A DNA stretch of 64,000 nt from Diadema setosum (Eukaryota; Echinodermata; Echinoidea; Diadematoida; Diadematidae), in NCBI GenBank assembly GCA_033980235.1, contig CM067070.1, positions 28,362,627-28,426,626 on the forward strand. Direction: 5' to 3'. Position 1 is the first letter of the stretch. Every line of letters begins with the position of its first letter. Below the pieces are notes generated by a model, which made no database searches, was not told where the DNA came from, and saw only the letters and a program-made list of their open reading frames with translations. Shown here one piece after another: positions 1 to 12,955 of this stretch. The translations under genes were made by a program, and so were the position numbers.

Positions 1-749
1 GCAACAATGAGATGGGTCTATAATTTTTCACCATTAATGGATTTTCTCTTTTATAGATGGGGATAACTTTGGCGATTTTAAAAGAGTCTGGAAACTTGCC
101 ATTAAGTAGGGATAGATTGAATATATGGGTGAGAGGGGCTGCTAGGGGGTAAATTATCTTTTTCAATAAATTCACCCTCAAATTATCGGGCCCACAGGAT
201 TTACTACATTTCAAAAGTCGAACAATATCAATAATTTCAGATTCATTAATTGGAGTAAAAAACAAAGAATTTTGATTATTTTCGGATAAATATTCTTTAT
301 AATTTTTTATATCATTTATGGGAATAGATGCTGCTAAAGAAGGACCAACATTAACAAAAAAATTATTAAAAATATTTGCAATTTGGTCAGGATTAGTGAT
401 AACATTATCATTATGAGTAATACTATCAGGACATTCCATAGGTTTCTTTTTGAGTATTTCATTAACAGTCCGCCAAAGAGCACTTTTATCATCCTTGTTA
501 GATTCGAGTTTATTCATGATTTACGTGAAACTCGAATTAAAGTAGTTAATTTATTTCTATATGTTTTATACCTTTTCACATTTCCAGGAGTGGGTTTTCT
601 CAGAGATATCTTATAAAGACGGTTTCGGGTAAGAATGGAATGTATAAGACCTTGAGTAATCCAGGGTTGCCGGGCTCTTTTCCTTCCATTTCTCTTGGTA
701 GTTAAAGGAATATGTTTGTCATAATAATCTAATAATTTTTGTAAAAAAA
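1..749 (-). pseudogene. LINE linker and N-terminal reverse-transcriptase region, frameshifted
   Basis: From about 749 to 518 the minus strand reads in a shifted frame (WITQGLIHSI and related linker wording typical of CR1/L2 elements) and ends at a TGA near 514-516. The original endonuclease frame reopens at an ATG whose first base is 517 and runs to the window edge through NKLESN, LWRTVNEI, GPDNL, VIPIYK and NYRPISLL. The two shifts therefore cancel. The RT catalytic YxDD block lies outside the window. Confidence 0.8.
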
Positions 750-1672
750 ATTTCATAAGAAGAATCAACGTCTTGGAGTTCAAAGACGTCATCCCATTGT
801 TCTTCAAATAAATCTTGATTCAATGAATCAATATTTTGTGGTGTTTCATTTCTATACATTTTCAAGTATTGTTTGGGTTGGCGGCGTATTGGGGTTGTTA
901 CAGATTTGTCTTTAATCATAAAAATCGGTAGATGATCAGATATGTCTGAATAAAGAATGCCGTTCGTGCAGGTTTCAGTAATGACATTAGACAGTATATT
1001 ATCTATTAATGTTTTACTATGGGTGTTATTGTTTATTCTGGTGGGTTTATTGATGTGGCGATGCAGTGAGTTTGAAAGTAATATGTCATGAAAATGGGTG
1101 GGTTGTAATAAATCTATATTGTAATCTCCCATCAAAAAAATTGATTTTCTCTCTCCAAGAATTTCATTAGCACATTGATCGAAATTGTCAAAAAAAGATT
1201 GAATATCATTTTGCGGAGGACGGTAGATGGTACCAACTATAATATTTTTCTCATTGTCATTTAAAATTTCAATAAATAAGCTTTCTGCTCCTTGAATATG
1301 CAAATCAGTTCGAATTCTGAACTTAATTTGATTATTAACATACATGGCAACCCCACCTCCTATGCCATGCTTTCTGTCATTACGAATAAAATTGTAATTG
1401 TCAATGCCAAACAGGTCCGGGGAATTGGAGTGCAACCATGTTTCGGTAATTCCTATAACGGAAAATGGAAAATCATTGAGAGAATTTAGAAATAATTCAA
1501 ACAATTCAAAGTTTCTATTCAAACTCCTTGAATTAAAATGAATTAAACTAAAATTAGCACAAATCTGATTTGCCTTATTGACAAAAAATTGACTGTTAAA
1601 TTCATTAATAGTGAAATACTGACTTGTGTGGTTGACTAGCTGTTGGTCATCTATTCCAAAATCAGAATCCAT
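719..1672 (-). pseudogene. LINE endonuclease (exonuclease-endonuclease-phosphatase fold) ORF
   Basis: The open frame is 317 codons, starting with ATG at 1672. Motifs appear in the order expected for an APE-like endonuclease: HFNSRSL near the N-terminus, ITETWL (catalytic Glu), YRPP in the middle, GDYNID (catalytic Asp and Asn) and SDHLPI near the C-terminal end (catalytic His). In this family the enzyme nicks target DNA to prime reverse transcription. The frame runs out just after an eight-A run at 743-750; the linker continues in a different frame, so a homopolymer indel is the probable break. All key endonuclease residues are present, so this copy looks fairly young, but it cannot make the full polyprotein without frame correction. 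Confidence 0.85.
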
Positions 1673-1732
1673 TTACAATGAGTAACATTACGTGATCGCA
1701 GCATATCATGGTGCAACGGGAAGTGTAGTGCA

Positions 1733-1759
1733 CATCGTATACACGGGGTGTATACGATG
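1733..1759. repeat. Perfect 12-bp inverted repeat with 3-bp loop
   Basis: CATCGTATACAC at 1733-1744 is followed by GGG and then its exact reverse complement at 1748-1759. It sits about 60 bp upstream of the LINE start codon (minus strand), so it may belong to the LINE 5' UTR or to flanking DNA. Confidence 0.7.
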
Positions 1760-3386
1760 AGGTGCATCGGTGTGTGTTGTGCTGTGTGTTGTGCTGTGTG
1801 ATGTCACCGATCTATGTAGAGGCATATGAGTATAATACTTCTCTCTTTTATATCCATCTGAATAAACGTCCACAGGTTATGATAGACCTACAAGCAATAT
1901 CTATTGCTTGGTGCTTATCAGATTTAGCCTGGGCGTTCCATACTGAATTCCGGATTCCTCATAGACTTAATAATACACAGACCACCAGGTTCCCGTTTGG
2001 AACAGGTTAAAAGTCAATAATGTGAAGCTGAAGTGCCATGATCACTTCACCTAGAAAACTTTCTCTTTGTTTAAGGTAAACAAAAAGAAGAAAAACTAAG
2101 GTCTAAATGAAGTGACATATTAATACATTTCACTGCCTTGGCTGAAATTGAACACGACCAAGTTGACGACGGTTCCAATTTTATATTCCGTATCACGTTT
2201 TATTCTCCTTTTTTTTTTTTAAATCGTAATGGATTTACGAAAGATTACCGAAATACTGACGTCATGATAAGTGGTGATCTCAATAGCTTTTATCTGCGTA
2301 GAATCAAATGGACGTGAGGTCATTGTTTTCGTATTAGCCTGTTTCAAACTTTTTTTTTTCATTCAAGTTAGTAGTCGATCATTTTCGAACAAAGTCTTTA
2401 CAATTTTAGTCACTTATCACACATTCTCTTTATTCGTCTTGGATCACTGTTTCCGTCAGTTGTGTGATCTGTACAGGCCTACATTTTTGTTTGTCTCCGT
2501 GTGTGCTCTGAGTAGGCCTAGGGTGTGATAAAGTGTGTCTTGTGGATTTGTTTGTTGTTGTTGTGGGATGGCTTACGTGAGGGTGTATGCGTGTAGGTAG
2601 GCCTATGTGTGTGTATGTATGTGTGTGTGTGTGTGTTTGTTTGTATGTGTTTGTCTAGTGCGTGTGTGGGGGTGGGTGGGGTACACGTGTGTGTATGTTC
2701 CTTCTTAATGTGTAAAAAGTGAACGGTCGCAGGAAAAATGAAATACCGGTAACCAAGAAATCACAAGTGAAGGAAAATTTGACGAAAATGATTGCACTAT
2801 TATGAAAGGCCGGGTAAAACTAATCTATTTTTGCTGAATGTGTGCAGCGAGTGTGACGGACGAATTTGAACAGTAATTGCAAATGACGAGAATGCGTGAC
2901 AAATGACAAAATTGAAGAGACTTTGTTCGAAATTTATCAATAAAAGACTTTGACTGACACATTCCAGATCTCTCAATCGGGACGAAAAGTTTTTGAATTA
3001 CAGTAGGGGTTTTTAAGTTGAACTGAAAAACTTTGAAAAATGAACGGGAAAACCTATATTGAAGATAATCATGTAGGTCCTAACCTTAGAAATTTACTTT
3101 CGAACTCATCGATTTCCAGTGAACTCCGGCGATGCGGGGAGGTAAGCTTGAAGTTTTTTTTTTCCTTTTTTTTTTTTTTTTTTTTTTTTTAATAAACTGC
3201 ACATAAAGAAAAAAAAAAGCGACATTCATTATTTTTGGCTTTGTAGTCGGAGTTCTGTCAGCGATAATCAACTTGCTGGATGAAAGGACGCCCTCTGTGT
3301 TTGAGCGAATATCATCTTATTCTGATCTTTCGCATGTGTCAAAGGTGTGTGGGCGGAGAGAACAGCCGTGTCAAAATTCTCTCAAC
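1760..3386. other. Intergenic stretch upstream of TMEM147
   Basis: No gene is recognised here. 1907-2010 resembles a repeat seen again at 17493-17570 (shared wording CATACTGAATTC, ACCAGGTT, AACAGGTTAA). 2600-2640 is a TG-rich microsatellite and 3157-3190 a poly-T tract. The last 100 bp before the TMEM147 ATG contain GTGGGCGG (an Sp1/KLF-type box at about 3350) and are presumably promoter or 5' UTR; no transcription start can be fixed from sequence. Confidence 0.5.
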
Positions 3387-6300
3387 ATGACTCTTTTTCA
3401 TTTCGGAAATTGCGTGGCTCTTGCCTATATTCCATACTTCATAGTCTACAAATGTTCCGGGCTGTAAGTATTTCTTCAGTTTTGTCTTATTTGTATTGAG
3501 CTCAAGTTTATGCTCTCTGTGACTGCCTAAGATAACCAGCAAGCCACTCCTTAGTCCCTCATATTTATTTTTGTGTCTTCTAATGATTCTTGTAGAACCT
3601 AATAGCGTCTACTTGGGTGACCCGCACCTCGTCATAATGTTTGCCCATAATTGAATCACATTTCGCCACTGAAATTCTTTGAAATCCAACTCAACTCACA
3701 TACAGGAAAAATGCTGAAAATTCCAATGGAATCACAAGTTCACTGATCGATATTGAAAATTTGCAGCTATCGTCGTCAAAAAGGCGAACGATGCGAAAAA
3801 GTTGCGCGCTAAGGAAGGGGCCCGCAACTCGTCACCCGCTCTCCCATAGACTTAGCACGTAAAAGACGTGTGCGGGTGACCGTGATGTTCCCATAGACAT
3901 ACACGTAAAAGATGCGTGCGGGTGACATACAACACGTATTCCTGTAACCCTATTAAAATTTCAGATTTTCGCGAAAAACTGTTCGGTTTTCACCACAATT
4001 TGCTTGGTTGTGGTAGCCCTGCCAAGTTTCAAGCGTACAGAACACAGTCCCGGGCATACATTTTTGTTCAGTGCGCTGAAACCGATTTTGAAAGATCTGG
4101 CGTTTGCGTTCGCGTTGGTTAACCGCTTTCCAAGCTATCGCCTGCCTCTGTGATTGTAATGTACAACTACAGTGCACATTGATATACACGGGGTATGAAG
4201 ACACTGTTTGATTTGCTTAGTGCAGCCCCTTGGCCGTATCTTCTTCTTCTACATGTCAACATACACAACTTACTTACAAGGTCAAGGTCCCAGGACAGTA
4301 ACCTTTACGACGATACTCTTTTGACTTGAGAGTGAGGTAGAGTCTAGGCCTAGATATCTATTTATCGGAAGAAGAAGAAGAAGACAGTGCAGTGGTTAAG
4401 CATTCCCTCGATCACAGCAGGCTTCAATTTTTCAATCTCAAAGTATAAAAAAAGGGGGAAAATTAATGTGACCAATTAAATTTAAGTGAAACTACAAATT
4501 AGAAATGTAGACATTTGAAATTACAAGTGTGCGATATTTGTTTTTGTTTTAATTTTCAGGTCGGAATACAGTGCTTTTTGGAAATGTGTGCAGGCTGGAA
4601 CAGCTTATCTTTTCACTCAGCTGTGTAAGGTAGGTACGGTACAATGGCAATTTATGAAAATATGTCAGTATATAATGATATTGCTGATTTCAATGACATC
4701 TACACAGACATTTTCAAGCAATGTACATGTAGGCCTACAATTTACATACATGTTGGCATGTACAGTGTAAGTTTCACTGAGATCATTTTGTGATGTGTTC
4801 ATAAATGTCATGTTCTTCTTCAGCTCATTCTTCCCCAATATTACAAATGATTTGCATTACATTATTTATTATCCAGTTCAAGTCATGCTGGATTTTACCC
4901 GATGCACATGATCAAAATGTTCCCAAAGCAATTGTGGTAATGATAATTTAGTGGAAAGATCAAGACTTTTTAATTTATATTGTATATTAACACCATTCAT
5001 ATCCATCATCTATTTTCATGTTCTGTTTGCAGATGATGATTTTAGCCACTTTCTTTCCAACATCAGAAGGTGGAACCAACCATTTAGACATTATGGGGGT
5101 AAGTTTGGTAATTTAAAATAGTACACAAGTTATTTGATCTGCATAGTTACATGCACCAAGATGTATTGTTGAACTTGTAGGCATCATTTAGCATGTGAAT
5201 GGGATATTTGTATGCATTGAGAGGTCTTTAGTGTGCATAGATATGAAACATGTGATATGACTGTGTGAAAGCTCAGCAGGAGCAACATAAAGATGACATT
5301 GGTTATATGCATCTCATAGGTTTACAAAGATTGTAGTTACACAGTATATCAGCAAAAGTGATTTGCTATTGTCTCTTATCTATTTTTGATTCTGAATACT
5401 CTGTGGTATCAACACCATATACAGGACCGGGTGTCCAAACTAGTAGGCCTAAGTTCATGTACGTGTTACAATGACTGCACTTCAGTGAATGTGTTACATG
5501 ACACAGTAGCCATCTTGGGTACCATACAGAGATATTATGACAATTAAATTTCAAATTGCAACTGATTACATTTTTTGCAGAAATACAATACTGTGTGGCA
5601 GTAGAAACATGCATGTTTTTAGCATCCAAATTTTCCAAAAGCACTGTGAATAACAAAGTCCTGCATGCCAATGCTGTAATATCATTACTTTGAAATGCAA
5701 CACAAACAAAACAAAAAGGAAAAGATGAAAAGAAGACCAAAAAAAAAAAAAAAAAGATAGAGAAACAGAGAAAAGAACCAAGCAATCAACAACAAGCATT
5801 AATTATGAGGTTTTGCATGCTTTTCTTTTATAAAAACAAAAAGAGTAACAAATAGCGATTGAAAATTCAAAGTGATTGCTTTTATCTTGGCACGACACAG
5901 GAGTTCATGAAGTCAACTGTCGACCTAGGGGACCTGGTTGGCTTCTACTTCATTCTGAACAGTGTATCGGCAAAGGGGGAGCAGAAGTTCCTGGTTGCAG
6001 GTGTCGGCTGGGCCACGGCGGAGCTTGTCATGACCCGGGTCGTGCCTCTCTGGGTCGGGGCCAGAGGGACAGAATTTGACTGGAAGTACATTCAACTCAG
6101 CCTGGAGTCCAATGTTAATCTTGTGAGTTTAATCTGCCCCTCATCTTTCATATTTTTATGCATCCACTAAATGAGTACATAAGTAATGCAATCCATTAAA
6201 CCTGTCATGATGATGTGTATCGACACACATTTTTTTAAAATTCTCTTTCCCCTTGCCTGTATGCAATAGTGTCCTGTGTATCAAATGAGAAAGAATAAAC

Positions 6301-7765
6301 GTTTAGAAAACCAGTGTCCTCTCATGGGGGGGGGGGGGGGGGGGGGGGGGATAGGTAGGGTCCACAGAAGCTACACCAAAACACACACACACACACCAAA
6401 AACAACAACAACAACAACAACAACCAACAAAAAACAAAACAAAGCACAGCAGATTTTACCAAAAAAAAAAGAAGATTTTTTGTACTTATCTTTATGCTTC
6501 AGAATTTCAGATTTAACAAGAATAAAGAGTAACTCTGTAAAGGAAAATATGCAAATTTTGAAAATTACCTTAGTTGTAAAATTGGAAAATCATATTTTAT
6601 GCCTGCAAGAAAATCAGCCATTTGCAGTTTTGTAATGTAGAGTCACAAATGGAACAGGTTATTATATTTTGCCTCGTCCACTTGGGTGCAGGTTCAGCAC
6701 ATTTCTACAGCAGCGCTAGTGTGGCTATGGAGCCGTCATGATCTCAATAAATCTGTCCAGCCGATCGTCATGACACTTCTTGGCCTCAGTTGCTACAAGC
6801 CCCTTGTTGTTGAGTAAGTATAAAACTTGAATTCTGCATTGTTTTGCATGTTAAAGCAGTCATAGGCTAATAGGGTAAGCAAGCACATTGTAAATTGATT
6901 ATAACAAAATTCTTGTTTCAATAAAGCAAAAATTCAGGTCCTGAAATTGTCATAAATCATATCTGAGTACAGTGGACTCCCATTATATGGAAGTCCTCGG
7001 GACCAGCAGGTTTCTGTCCTTATATTGAAATTTCGTTACAACCGATAAAATTAACAATAAAAAACAATGAGTGGGTAATGTTGCAAACTGAATTTTTATG
7101 TCATTATAGCCTTGATCGTTGTAATGGGAGTTTAGTGTAAATTTTACTGTTCGGTTATAAAAAAAAAAGGAAAAAAAAGTCAATGTAACAAGAGAAAACC
7201 ACCAGTCCTGAGGACTCTGTTGTAATGGGAGTGCACTGTATTTTCCCCATCAGTATTTTGTGATGACTTTTGTGAATGGAATGAAGTCAGACAAAAAAAT
7301 TGATGTTTTTGGTCAGTATTTCAGCAGTTACACTGTACAACTCTTTTCTGCAAAGTTAGGATTGCTCTGTTAAAGCAAAACATTAAATTTCGTCGACAGA
7401 ATCCATGTGTTTCTGTTTTGTTTTGTTTTGTGTGTTTTTTTTTTAACGTAGTCAGCTACTAAATAGTAAGAAAAATAATGTTACTTGTTATGTGTGTATA
7501 CCTGCAACAAAAACACGTAATGTATCCCTTGTCAAGACAGAGAAAGTGTAAAGTATACAGAAGATGAGAGACGATCTTATAACATTACATTTGCATCAAC
7601 AAATTCTGGATTATTCTGCTCTTTTTCAGAATTCTGATCCATGCTGCTGGTCTAGGTTCATGGACACTGCTGCTTGCCAAGGCTCTGTATACAACTGCAG
7701 TCGGTTTTGTAGCCCTGCAGCTTTATGTGGGACTGCAGGGCACTGCCAATCATTACACGAAATGA
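3387..7765 (+). CDS. TMEM147: Transmembrane protein 147, six coding exons
   Basis: TMEM147 is a multi-pass ER and nuclear-envelope protein that associates with the Sec61 translocon (Nicalin-NOMO complex) and lamin B receptor. Exons: 3387-3463, 4560-4629, 5033-5098, 5901-6122, 6692-6813, 7630-7765, all bounded by GT/AG and in phase, giving 693 nt and 230 residues against about 224 in vertebrates. The start MTLFHFGNC is the family N-terminus, so ATG 3387 is firm. Exon 2 has AFWKCVQAG, exon 4 holds GWATAEL and VPLWVGARG followed by EFDWKYIQ, and exon 6 has GLGSW and LQLYVGLQG. Hydrophobic stretches span most of the chain, consistent with about seven membrane helices. Introns carry a MITE (6970-7238) and poly-G. 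No breaks are seen. Confidence 0.95.
6970..7238. mobile_element. TA-flanked MITE, CAGTGGACTCCCATTATA family (copy 1)
   Basis: It begins CAGTGGACTCCCATTATA and ends TAATGGGAGTGCACTG, with TA on both sides. Further copies lie at 44349-44491, 45042-45226 and 46678-46863. The arms repeat the idea GTTATAACGAA / GTCCTCGGGACCAGCAG. The CAGT start and TA target duplication suggest a Tc1/mariner-pogo origin. It lies in TMEM147 intron 5. Confidence 0.8.
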
Positions 7766-8975
7766 GACACATGGGATTGAAGGGATGGTACTATTCATGG
7801 TTTCACAAAAGTGAATTGATCGGACTGTGGGACTACCACACCTGTGGATGCGCTTGATGCACATGGCTACTACTCGAGTCGATGCTGAGTGTGCCAGTGA
7901 GAGAGCAACATATAGTGGTTTAAATATCTGCATGTTGATATGATTTTATGACTTTTGCAAAGCTGTCATAGTCAGCTCAATGACATTCAATGTGCAGATT
8001 TGTTTGTTATTTTGTTTGTTTTTTTATAGAGTGAGAAATAGTAGACTCTTTGTCCCCATTATTTCAGGCCTTCCAGTAATCCATTTTGTTCGAGTATATC
8101 AAGTTTATATGGGATGATTTCCTGTACTTGTTTATTTTGTGTTTATATTAGAGACAGATATCTTGTTTTCTTTCTTTCTTTTTTAATTGTGATTATTGGT
8201 AGCAGCCTCCTTCAGATAGTCTCCCAATATTGCAAATTCTCAGTTACTAAGTATACAAACTCAAAGCCTTGCAATGAGGCTAGTGTCTTGTGAACATTGC
8301 TTACAGAAATTTCACTTGCCAACCATAAGGAAGGAGTCTCAGATTCTCTGAAGGAGGGGAGAATTGTTACCTGTGCTGAGTTGCACTGGTTGCTGGATGG
8401 CAGCTTTAATACAATAAAGCTGCTGAGCTACGGTTGCAGAAATGGCTCCAAAGGGCCGTACTGTTTAGAACTATTATCTGCTACATGTTGTACTTGCTAG
8501 CAGCAAATGTTAACAGATACTTGCGTAATTTCTAACTGAAGATCCTAACAACCAGGATTTTTTTTTTCTTTCCCTTTTGAAAGGTTAAATCCATTCAATG
8601 TGCCCAAGTTCCTTGATCATGAGTGAAATTTGTGGTGTTTTATTTATTTTTCCTGACTGTACTAGGAGGATAGTGATTTGCTTTTAAACAGATGCTCTGA
8701 TGCTACACATGGTAGCTAAAGAGCTGGAACTCAATTCGTTGAAGTATCAAAGGTCTGAAAACTACATGGGGGACCTCCCTTTAATAGTACGTATGTAGCA
8801 TTGTCAGATTGTGTCATGTAGTTATGTTTCTCATTGTGTATGTAGTATTAGTCTAATACACCAAGGACTCAAGGTGTAAAGACATAAGAAGTGTGATTAT
8901 GAATGTGACTTTAAGTGATACAAATATATGTATGTTACACCTGTACAGTGTACTTTGGCACTGTTTGTGATATTG

Positions 8976-8981
8976 AATAAA
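8976..8981 (+). terminator. Candidate poly(A) signal of TMEM147 (AATAAA)
   Basis: AATAAA sits about 1.2 kb after the TMEM147 stop, in sequence free of obvious MITE boundaries. An earlier AATAAA lies at 8413-8418. Either could end the transcript; the 3' UTR therefore covers much of 7766-9000. Confidence 0.45.
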
Positions 8982-9129
8982 ACATGTCTTTGGGATACAT
9001 TCTAGCTCTGAACAGCATGCTAAAGACACCTTTTGTGGAGTACAGTATGTGTACGATAGAGGAACTTCAGCAGGACAATTTTTATACCAAGACTGAAACT
9101 TTTGCAGGTTTGATGTGGGCTTAGTACAG

Positions 9130-9279
9130 ATCAGATAGATAGATAGATAGGTAGATGGATAAAATTTTAGTTAGATAGATAGATAGATATGTAGATAGGT
9201 AGATATATAGATAGATAGATAGATATATGTATGTAGATAGATACACTGTAGATAAATATATGTATGTAGATAGATAGAT

Positions 9280-9320
<41 letters not shown>
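9130..9320. repeat. Compound GATA/GTAGATA and GA microsatellite
   Basis: Short GATA runs with interspersed GTAGATA and TATGTATGTA units cover 9132-9280, followed by a GA dinucleotide tract at about 9283-9319. Long open frames across it are artefacts of the repeat. Confidence 0.9.
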
Positions 9321-9322
<2 letters not shown>

Positions 9323-10246
9323 GAGAACCATACACAAATGTTAGCACATTCACACACAGGCACAATGAAAAAGGTTGTCACTTTACTACCACAGCCTTCT
9401 GTATCAATGGTTGCCAACATTCACATAACAATATCAATGTCATAGAGATTCCACAAAGCAATCAGGGAGATGCTTGTGTTTTACATGTGGCATGTGGGGG
9501 GGGGGGGGGCAATTTTGCGTGATTATTTAGCAACGCATGATGCTCTCGCCGCGACATTATATGACTTTTTTCTTTCAAGTATCGCGCAACTTTTGAGACC
9601 AAATTTGTCGCTCTCGGGCATACCATTTTGAAGCCATGCCCCTTTGAATAAAATTTGTCGACCCAAAAATTGCTCAAAAAACATGATTTTGTGTACACTG
9701 TTGTACAAATCCAATGTAAATTGTGTTTTTGCAATTAATTTATATAAAAATAAATATTTTTACTTTCAATGGCCGATAAAGATTTATTTTAGCCTGATTA
9801 TGCTTTAAAAAGTTTACAAATATTGACAAAAACAAAAAACAAAAAGTAGAAAACAAAGAAATACATAAGAAATTCAATAAACAATAAAATACATAAAAAA
9901 TAATTATGAAGCCGAATTTGTGCTTCAATATTATTGTTGACTGTTACAAGATATTGCAAAGAATATGTTCACCAAAAATTAGAAGTCTCGGAGCTTTATT
10001 TTTTTTTATTCATAGGCCAAAAATATTTTTGCATAAATTAGCATAAATTAATATAAAATACATAAATGAAAATTTGAAAAATATAACTATACAGTCTTGT
10101 AGATTACATTGGCCTCTACCTTAAAGCAAATTTTTGCCAGAATCGTGAGATCCACGACCAAGATCTGAAAGGGGGGGGGGGGGGGGGGGTGGGGGGGCAA
10201 AAAGGCCTCCCCAGTGGTTTCAAGTAAAAACCCGGTGGGATTAGGG
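9321..10246. other. Intergenic stretch with poly-G tracts, no gene seen
   Basis: Contains poly-G runs (about 9487-9499 and 10171-10198) and AT-rich sequence with GCATAAATTAGCATAAATTA (about 10031). The neighbourhood of this word plus a poly-G and a GATCT word resembles, in inverted orientation, 61490-61680, so both may be copies of one old repeat. Confidence 0.45.
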
Positions 10247-10409
10247 TTAAAGAGGTGATACAGTGTATAGTTTTGGTTGAGATTGGGATTCAGGTTTAGC
10301 TTTTTAGGAGATACTTAGAAACCACTTATATGAAATATGAAAGAGCATACAATCTAAGAGGACTTTAAGGTTTATTTGATGAAAATCGGTTTTGAAATGA
10401 CTGGGATAC

Positions 10410-10442
<33 letters not shown>

Positions 10443-11114
10443 GAAGAAAAAAGACAAACAAAGGTAAAACAAAGTGGTCATACTAAAAGCTGGTACCCAC
10501 TTTTTATAAGCCAGTTCGGAGTTAGCTCATGGGCACATTGGTACGAATGAGCTTTCTCTTTTCTCAGTTGGTTAGGGGCACTTCACTCGTTTTCAGAGCG
10601 ACATAATGCATAAGCTTTACGTAACAATTTATGGGATTCATCAATCCCGTTCAAACAAAGAATAAACTTGCGTAGACCAGATGAGCAGAATGATCTGTCA
10701 ATTCACACTTGAGAAAGCATCCATTTCATTATTTTGCATTGGATGTATTGACAATCTCTTTCTGTTGATATTGCAAAATACCACTTTTGCTGTCAGGTGG
10801 ATGTGCTGGCAAGCGGCATTTATAAGGATTACATGAATAATCATTACATGACAGATGCTTATCCCAGTAAATTTAAAAACCAACATGCCTGTTGGTCCGA
10901 ATGACCTTGTTTCTGCTCATGCGCAAAGTGGAACTCCGAACTGGCTTATTAGGACCTCTTTGTTTATGGATTCAAAACCGATTTTAGGTCAAATAAACTT
11001 TATTCCCTCTTAGAATTGTATGCTTTTTTATTTTATATCAGAAGTTTCTAATCATCTCGTAAAAAGTTAAAAACCTGAATTCCCTTCTCAACCTAAACGA
11101 TACAATCCCCTTAA
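10247..11114. mobile_element. TTAA-flanked palindromic MITE (family Q, copy 1) interrupted by a second MITE
   Basis: Family Q starts TTAAAGG, then TACAGTT(C/T)TGGTTGAG; halfway it has GAAAATTGGTTTTGAAATGG, and the right half is a reverse complement of the left. Here the left half runs to about 10505 and the right half resumes near 10950, ending TTAA at 11111-11114. Other copies: 24602-24997, 25498-25803, 31080-32814. The TTAA boundary is seen at most ends and suggests a TTAA-specific (piggyBac-type) transposase, which is inference. Confidence 0.75.
10506..10949. mobile_element. MITE with AAGCCAGTTCGGAGTT terminal inverted repeats nested in family Q
   Basis: Left end ATAAGCCAGTTCGGAGTT (10506-10523) and right end AACTCCGAACTGGCTTAT (about 10932-10949) are inverted copies. 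It splits the centre of the Q element, so it inserted later. The internal sequence shows no coding capacity. Confidence 0.7.
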
Positions 11115-11816
11115 TATTTTCATACATGTATTTGGACAGAAGGAGATATTGAGGTTTTCAGGAAGGTGCCTTCAGAATCTGGGAGACTTAACTGGCAACT
11201 TTTTAATTTTATTTATTTATTTATTTTTTTTTTCTGTGGCACTATTACCACTCCCGTTTCAAAGGATTCTAACTGTGTCTGTGAGACTTATTACAAATGT
11301 ACCATAATGCAATTTGTTGACTATTGAATGAAAAGTTGATTGATGTGAGGTTTATAATGCATATTTCACTTACACTTGCACATACATACATGCATACATC
11401 CACATACATGTACAGTTGTATTATGTATGTGTACATCCACACATACATACATACATATACATAAAACATACACAAAACATATGATCACTGTGTTTTCAGA
11501 GAGTACCTTCTGTCTCTAACATGTCTATTAACAAAGACATCTCTGGCAGTCGAATATGAGGAAACCCTCTTTAATACAGCAAGATCGCCAGGGCCACCAA
11601 TTTAACCTTGTTATGATACTGTACATGTAGGTACCTTGTAAGTATTTTTAAAAAAAGGAAGAAAAGAGACAAGCTAAAAACATTCCTAATGCATACTGTA
11701 TACTTTGTGCACATTATTAACAGCTTTTCCACTAATATGGGGTACAGTAATACAGCATGAATCAGAAATCGAAAATAATGAAAAAAAAAATGCATGAAAT
11801 CTGTACAATCAGTACA

Positions 11817-12283
11817 TTAAAGGGGCATTCCAGACAATTTTTATAATTTCATATCATGTGATACATAAATCGATAGTTCCATGTATAGATTTGTGGAATT
11901 TATTGAGATTCTTGAGCAGAGAAACAATACTTTGAAAAACCTTAAACAAATTACACTGAACAGTGTCGATGATATAGGAGCCTCACATATTTCAGAAATG
12001 TGGCAGCATAATTCCATTACAACACCACTTGCTTGCAAGTTCACCTGTGTATAATCTATGCATTCCTTCTTCTTTTGTTCTGCTTCCTTGAGCCCCAACT
12101 CATGCATTCTTATAATGAGGCTGCCATGTCATCATCCTTGTTCATTGCAATTTGTTATAAATTTCGAAAACATTCTTATCCTTCGTCCCAATCACTATAA
12201 ATTCTGAAACTCTGTACCCCGTATAACTAATTTATAGTTGTTCAAATGTAAAAATCTGAAAATCATCCGGAGGTCTCCTTTAA
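11817..12283. mobile_element. TTAA-flanked MITE
   Basis: TTAAAGGGGCATTCCAGAC at the left matches imperfectly the reverse complement of the right end (ATCCGGAGGTCTCCTTTAA), with TTAA at 11817-11820 and 12280-12283. No coding capacity. Confidence 0.55.
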
Positions 12284-12955
12284 AAAGCATCAAAAAATCC
12301 CATGAGGCTCTTTATATGCATCCTTTTTTCTCTATAGATATCTGACTCTATAAACATGGAATACATTTTAGAAAGAATAACTTCATTGTAATAACCAAAA
12401 ACTGATTTTATTCTTCTACTTCATGTCAAACACTTTGATCAATAGAAGTAAAATATCATGACTGATGCACACATGCAGTATTTCGTGAAAGAAAAATGTC
12501 AGGACTACTCTGGACTTTAGCATTTCAGCAAAACACACACACACTTGAAAAGCAAACAAGTAACTGTACAGTATGATAAGAATTACATGGAAATCATTTG
12601 TCTCTAAACTTCACTTCCACATTGTTTATTTTTAACTCTTTGACATTGAAATGAAATTACATCAGTGGAACTATCAACATTATGTCCTATTCAACATAAC
12701 TACATAATTAGCACTTTATGCTGAACTAGCTTCATCAATGTTTGACCCTGAAGTCTATTTATTGTCCTGTCTGCTTTGCTGTTCAAATGGAATATGACTA
12801 CTCATCACATCAATAATCCTTTTTTTCCAGGAATTTGTTTTTCTTCCCACTATGGCCATTTATGATGTACAGATGCCTTTTATGAATCACGTATAGGGTG
12901 TACATCGTAATAATTTGTACACAAATGACATGATATGTCTGAGAAAGGGAAGTTA

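Larger units (their letters stand above)
1..1672 (-). mobile_element. 5' part of a CR1/L2-like non-LTR retrotransposon (LINE), truncated by the window edge
   Basis: Read on the minus strand, the segment encodes an APE-type endonuclease, then a linker, then the first blocks of a reverse transcriptase. The RT part shows GPDNL (about 180-200) and NYRPISLL (about 2-25), the usual N-terminal RT motifs of CR1/L2/jockey-type LINEs. The catalytic palm lies beyond position 1. Endonuclease and RT share one frame, but the linker between them is in another frame, so two compensating indels have broken the ORF. Clade assignment is inference from motif wording. Confidence 0.88.

Noticed and set aside
9121..9420. 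Open frames rich in YLSIYLS and SLSLSL
   Set aside because: They translate the GATA and GA microsatellites, with no protein character.
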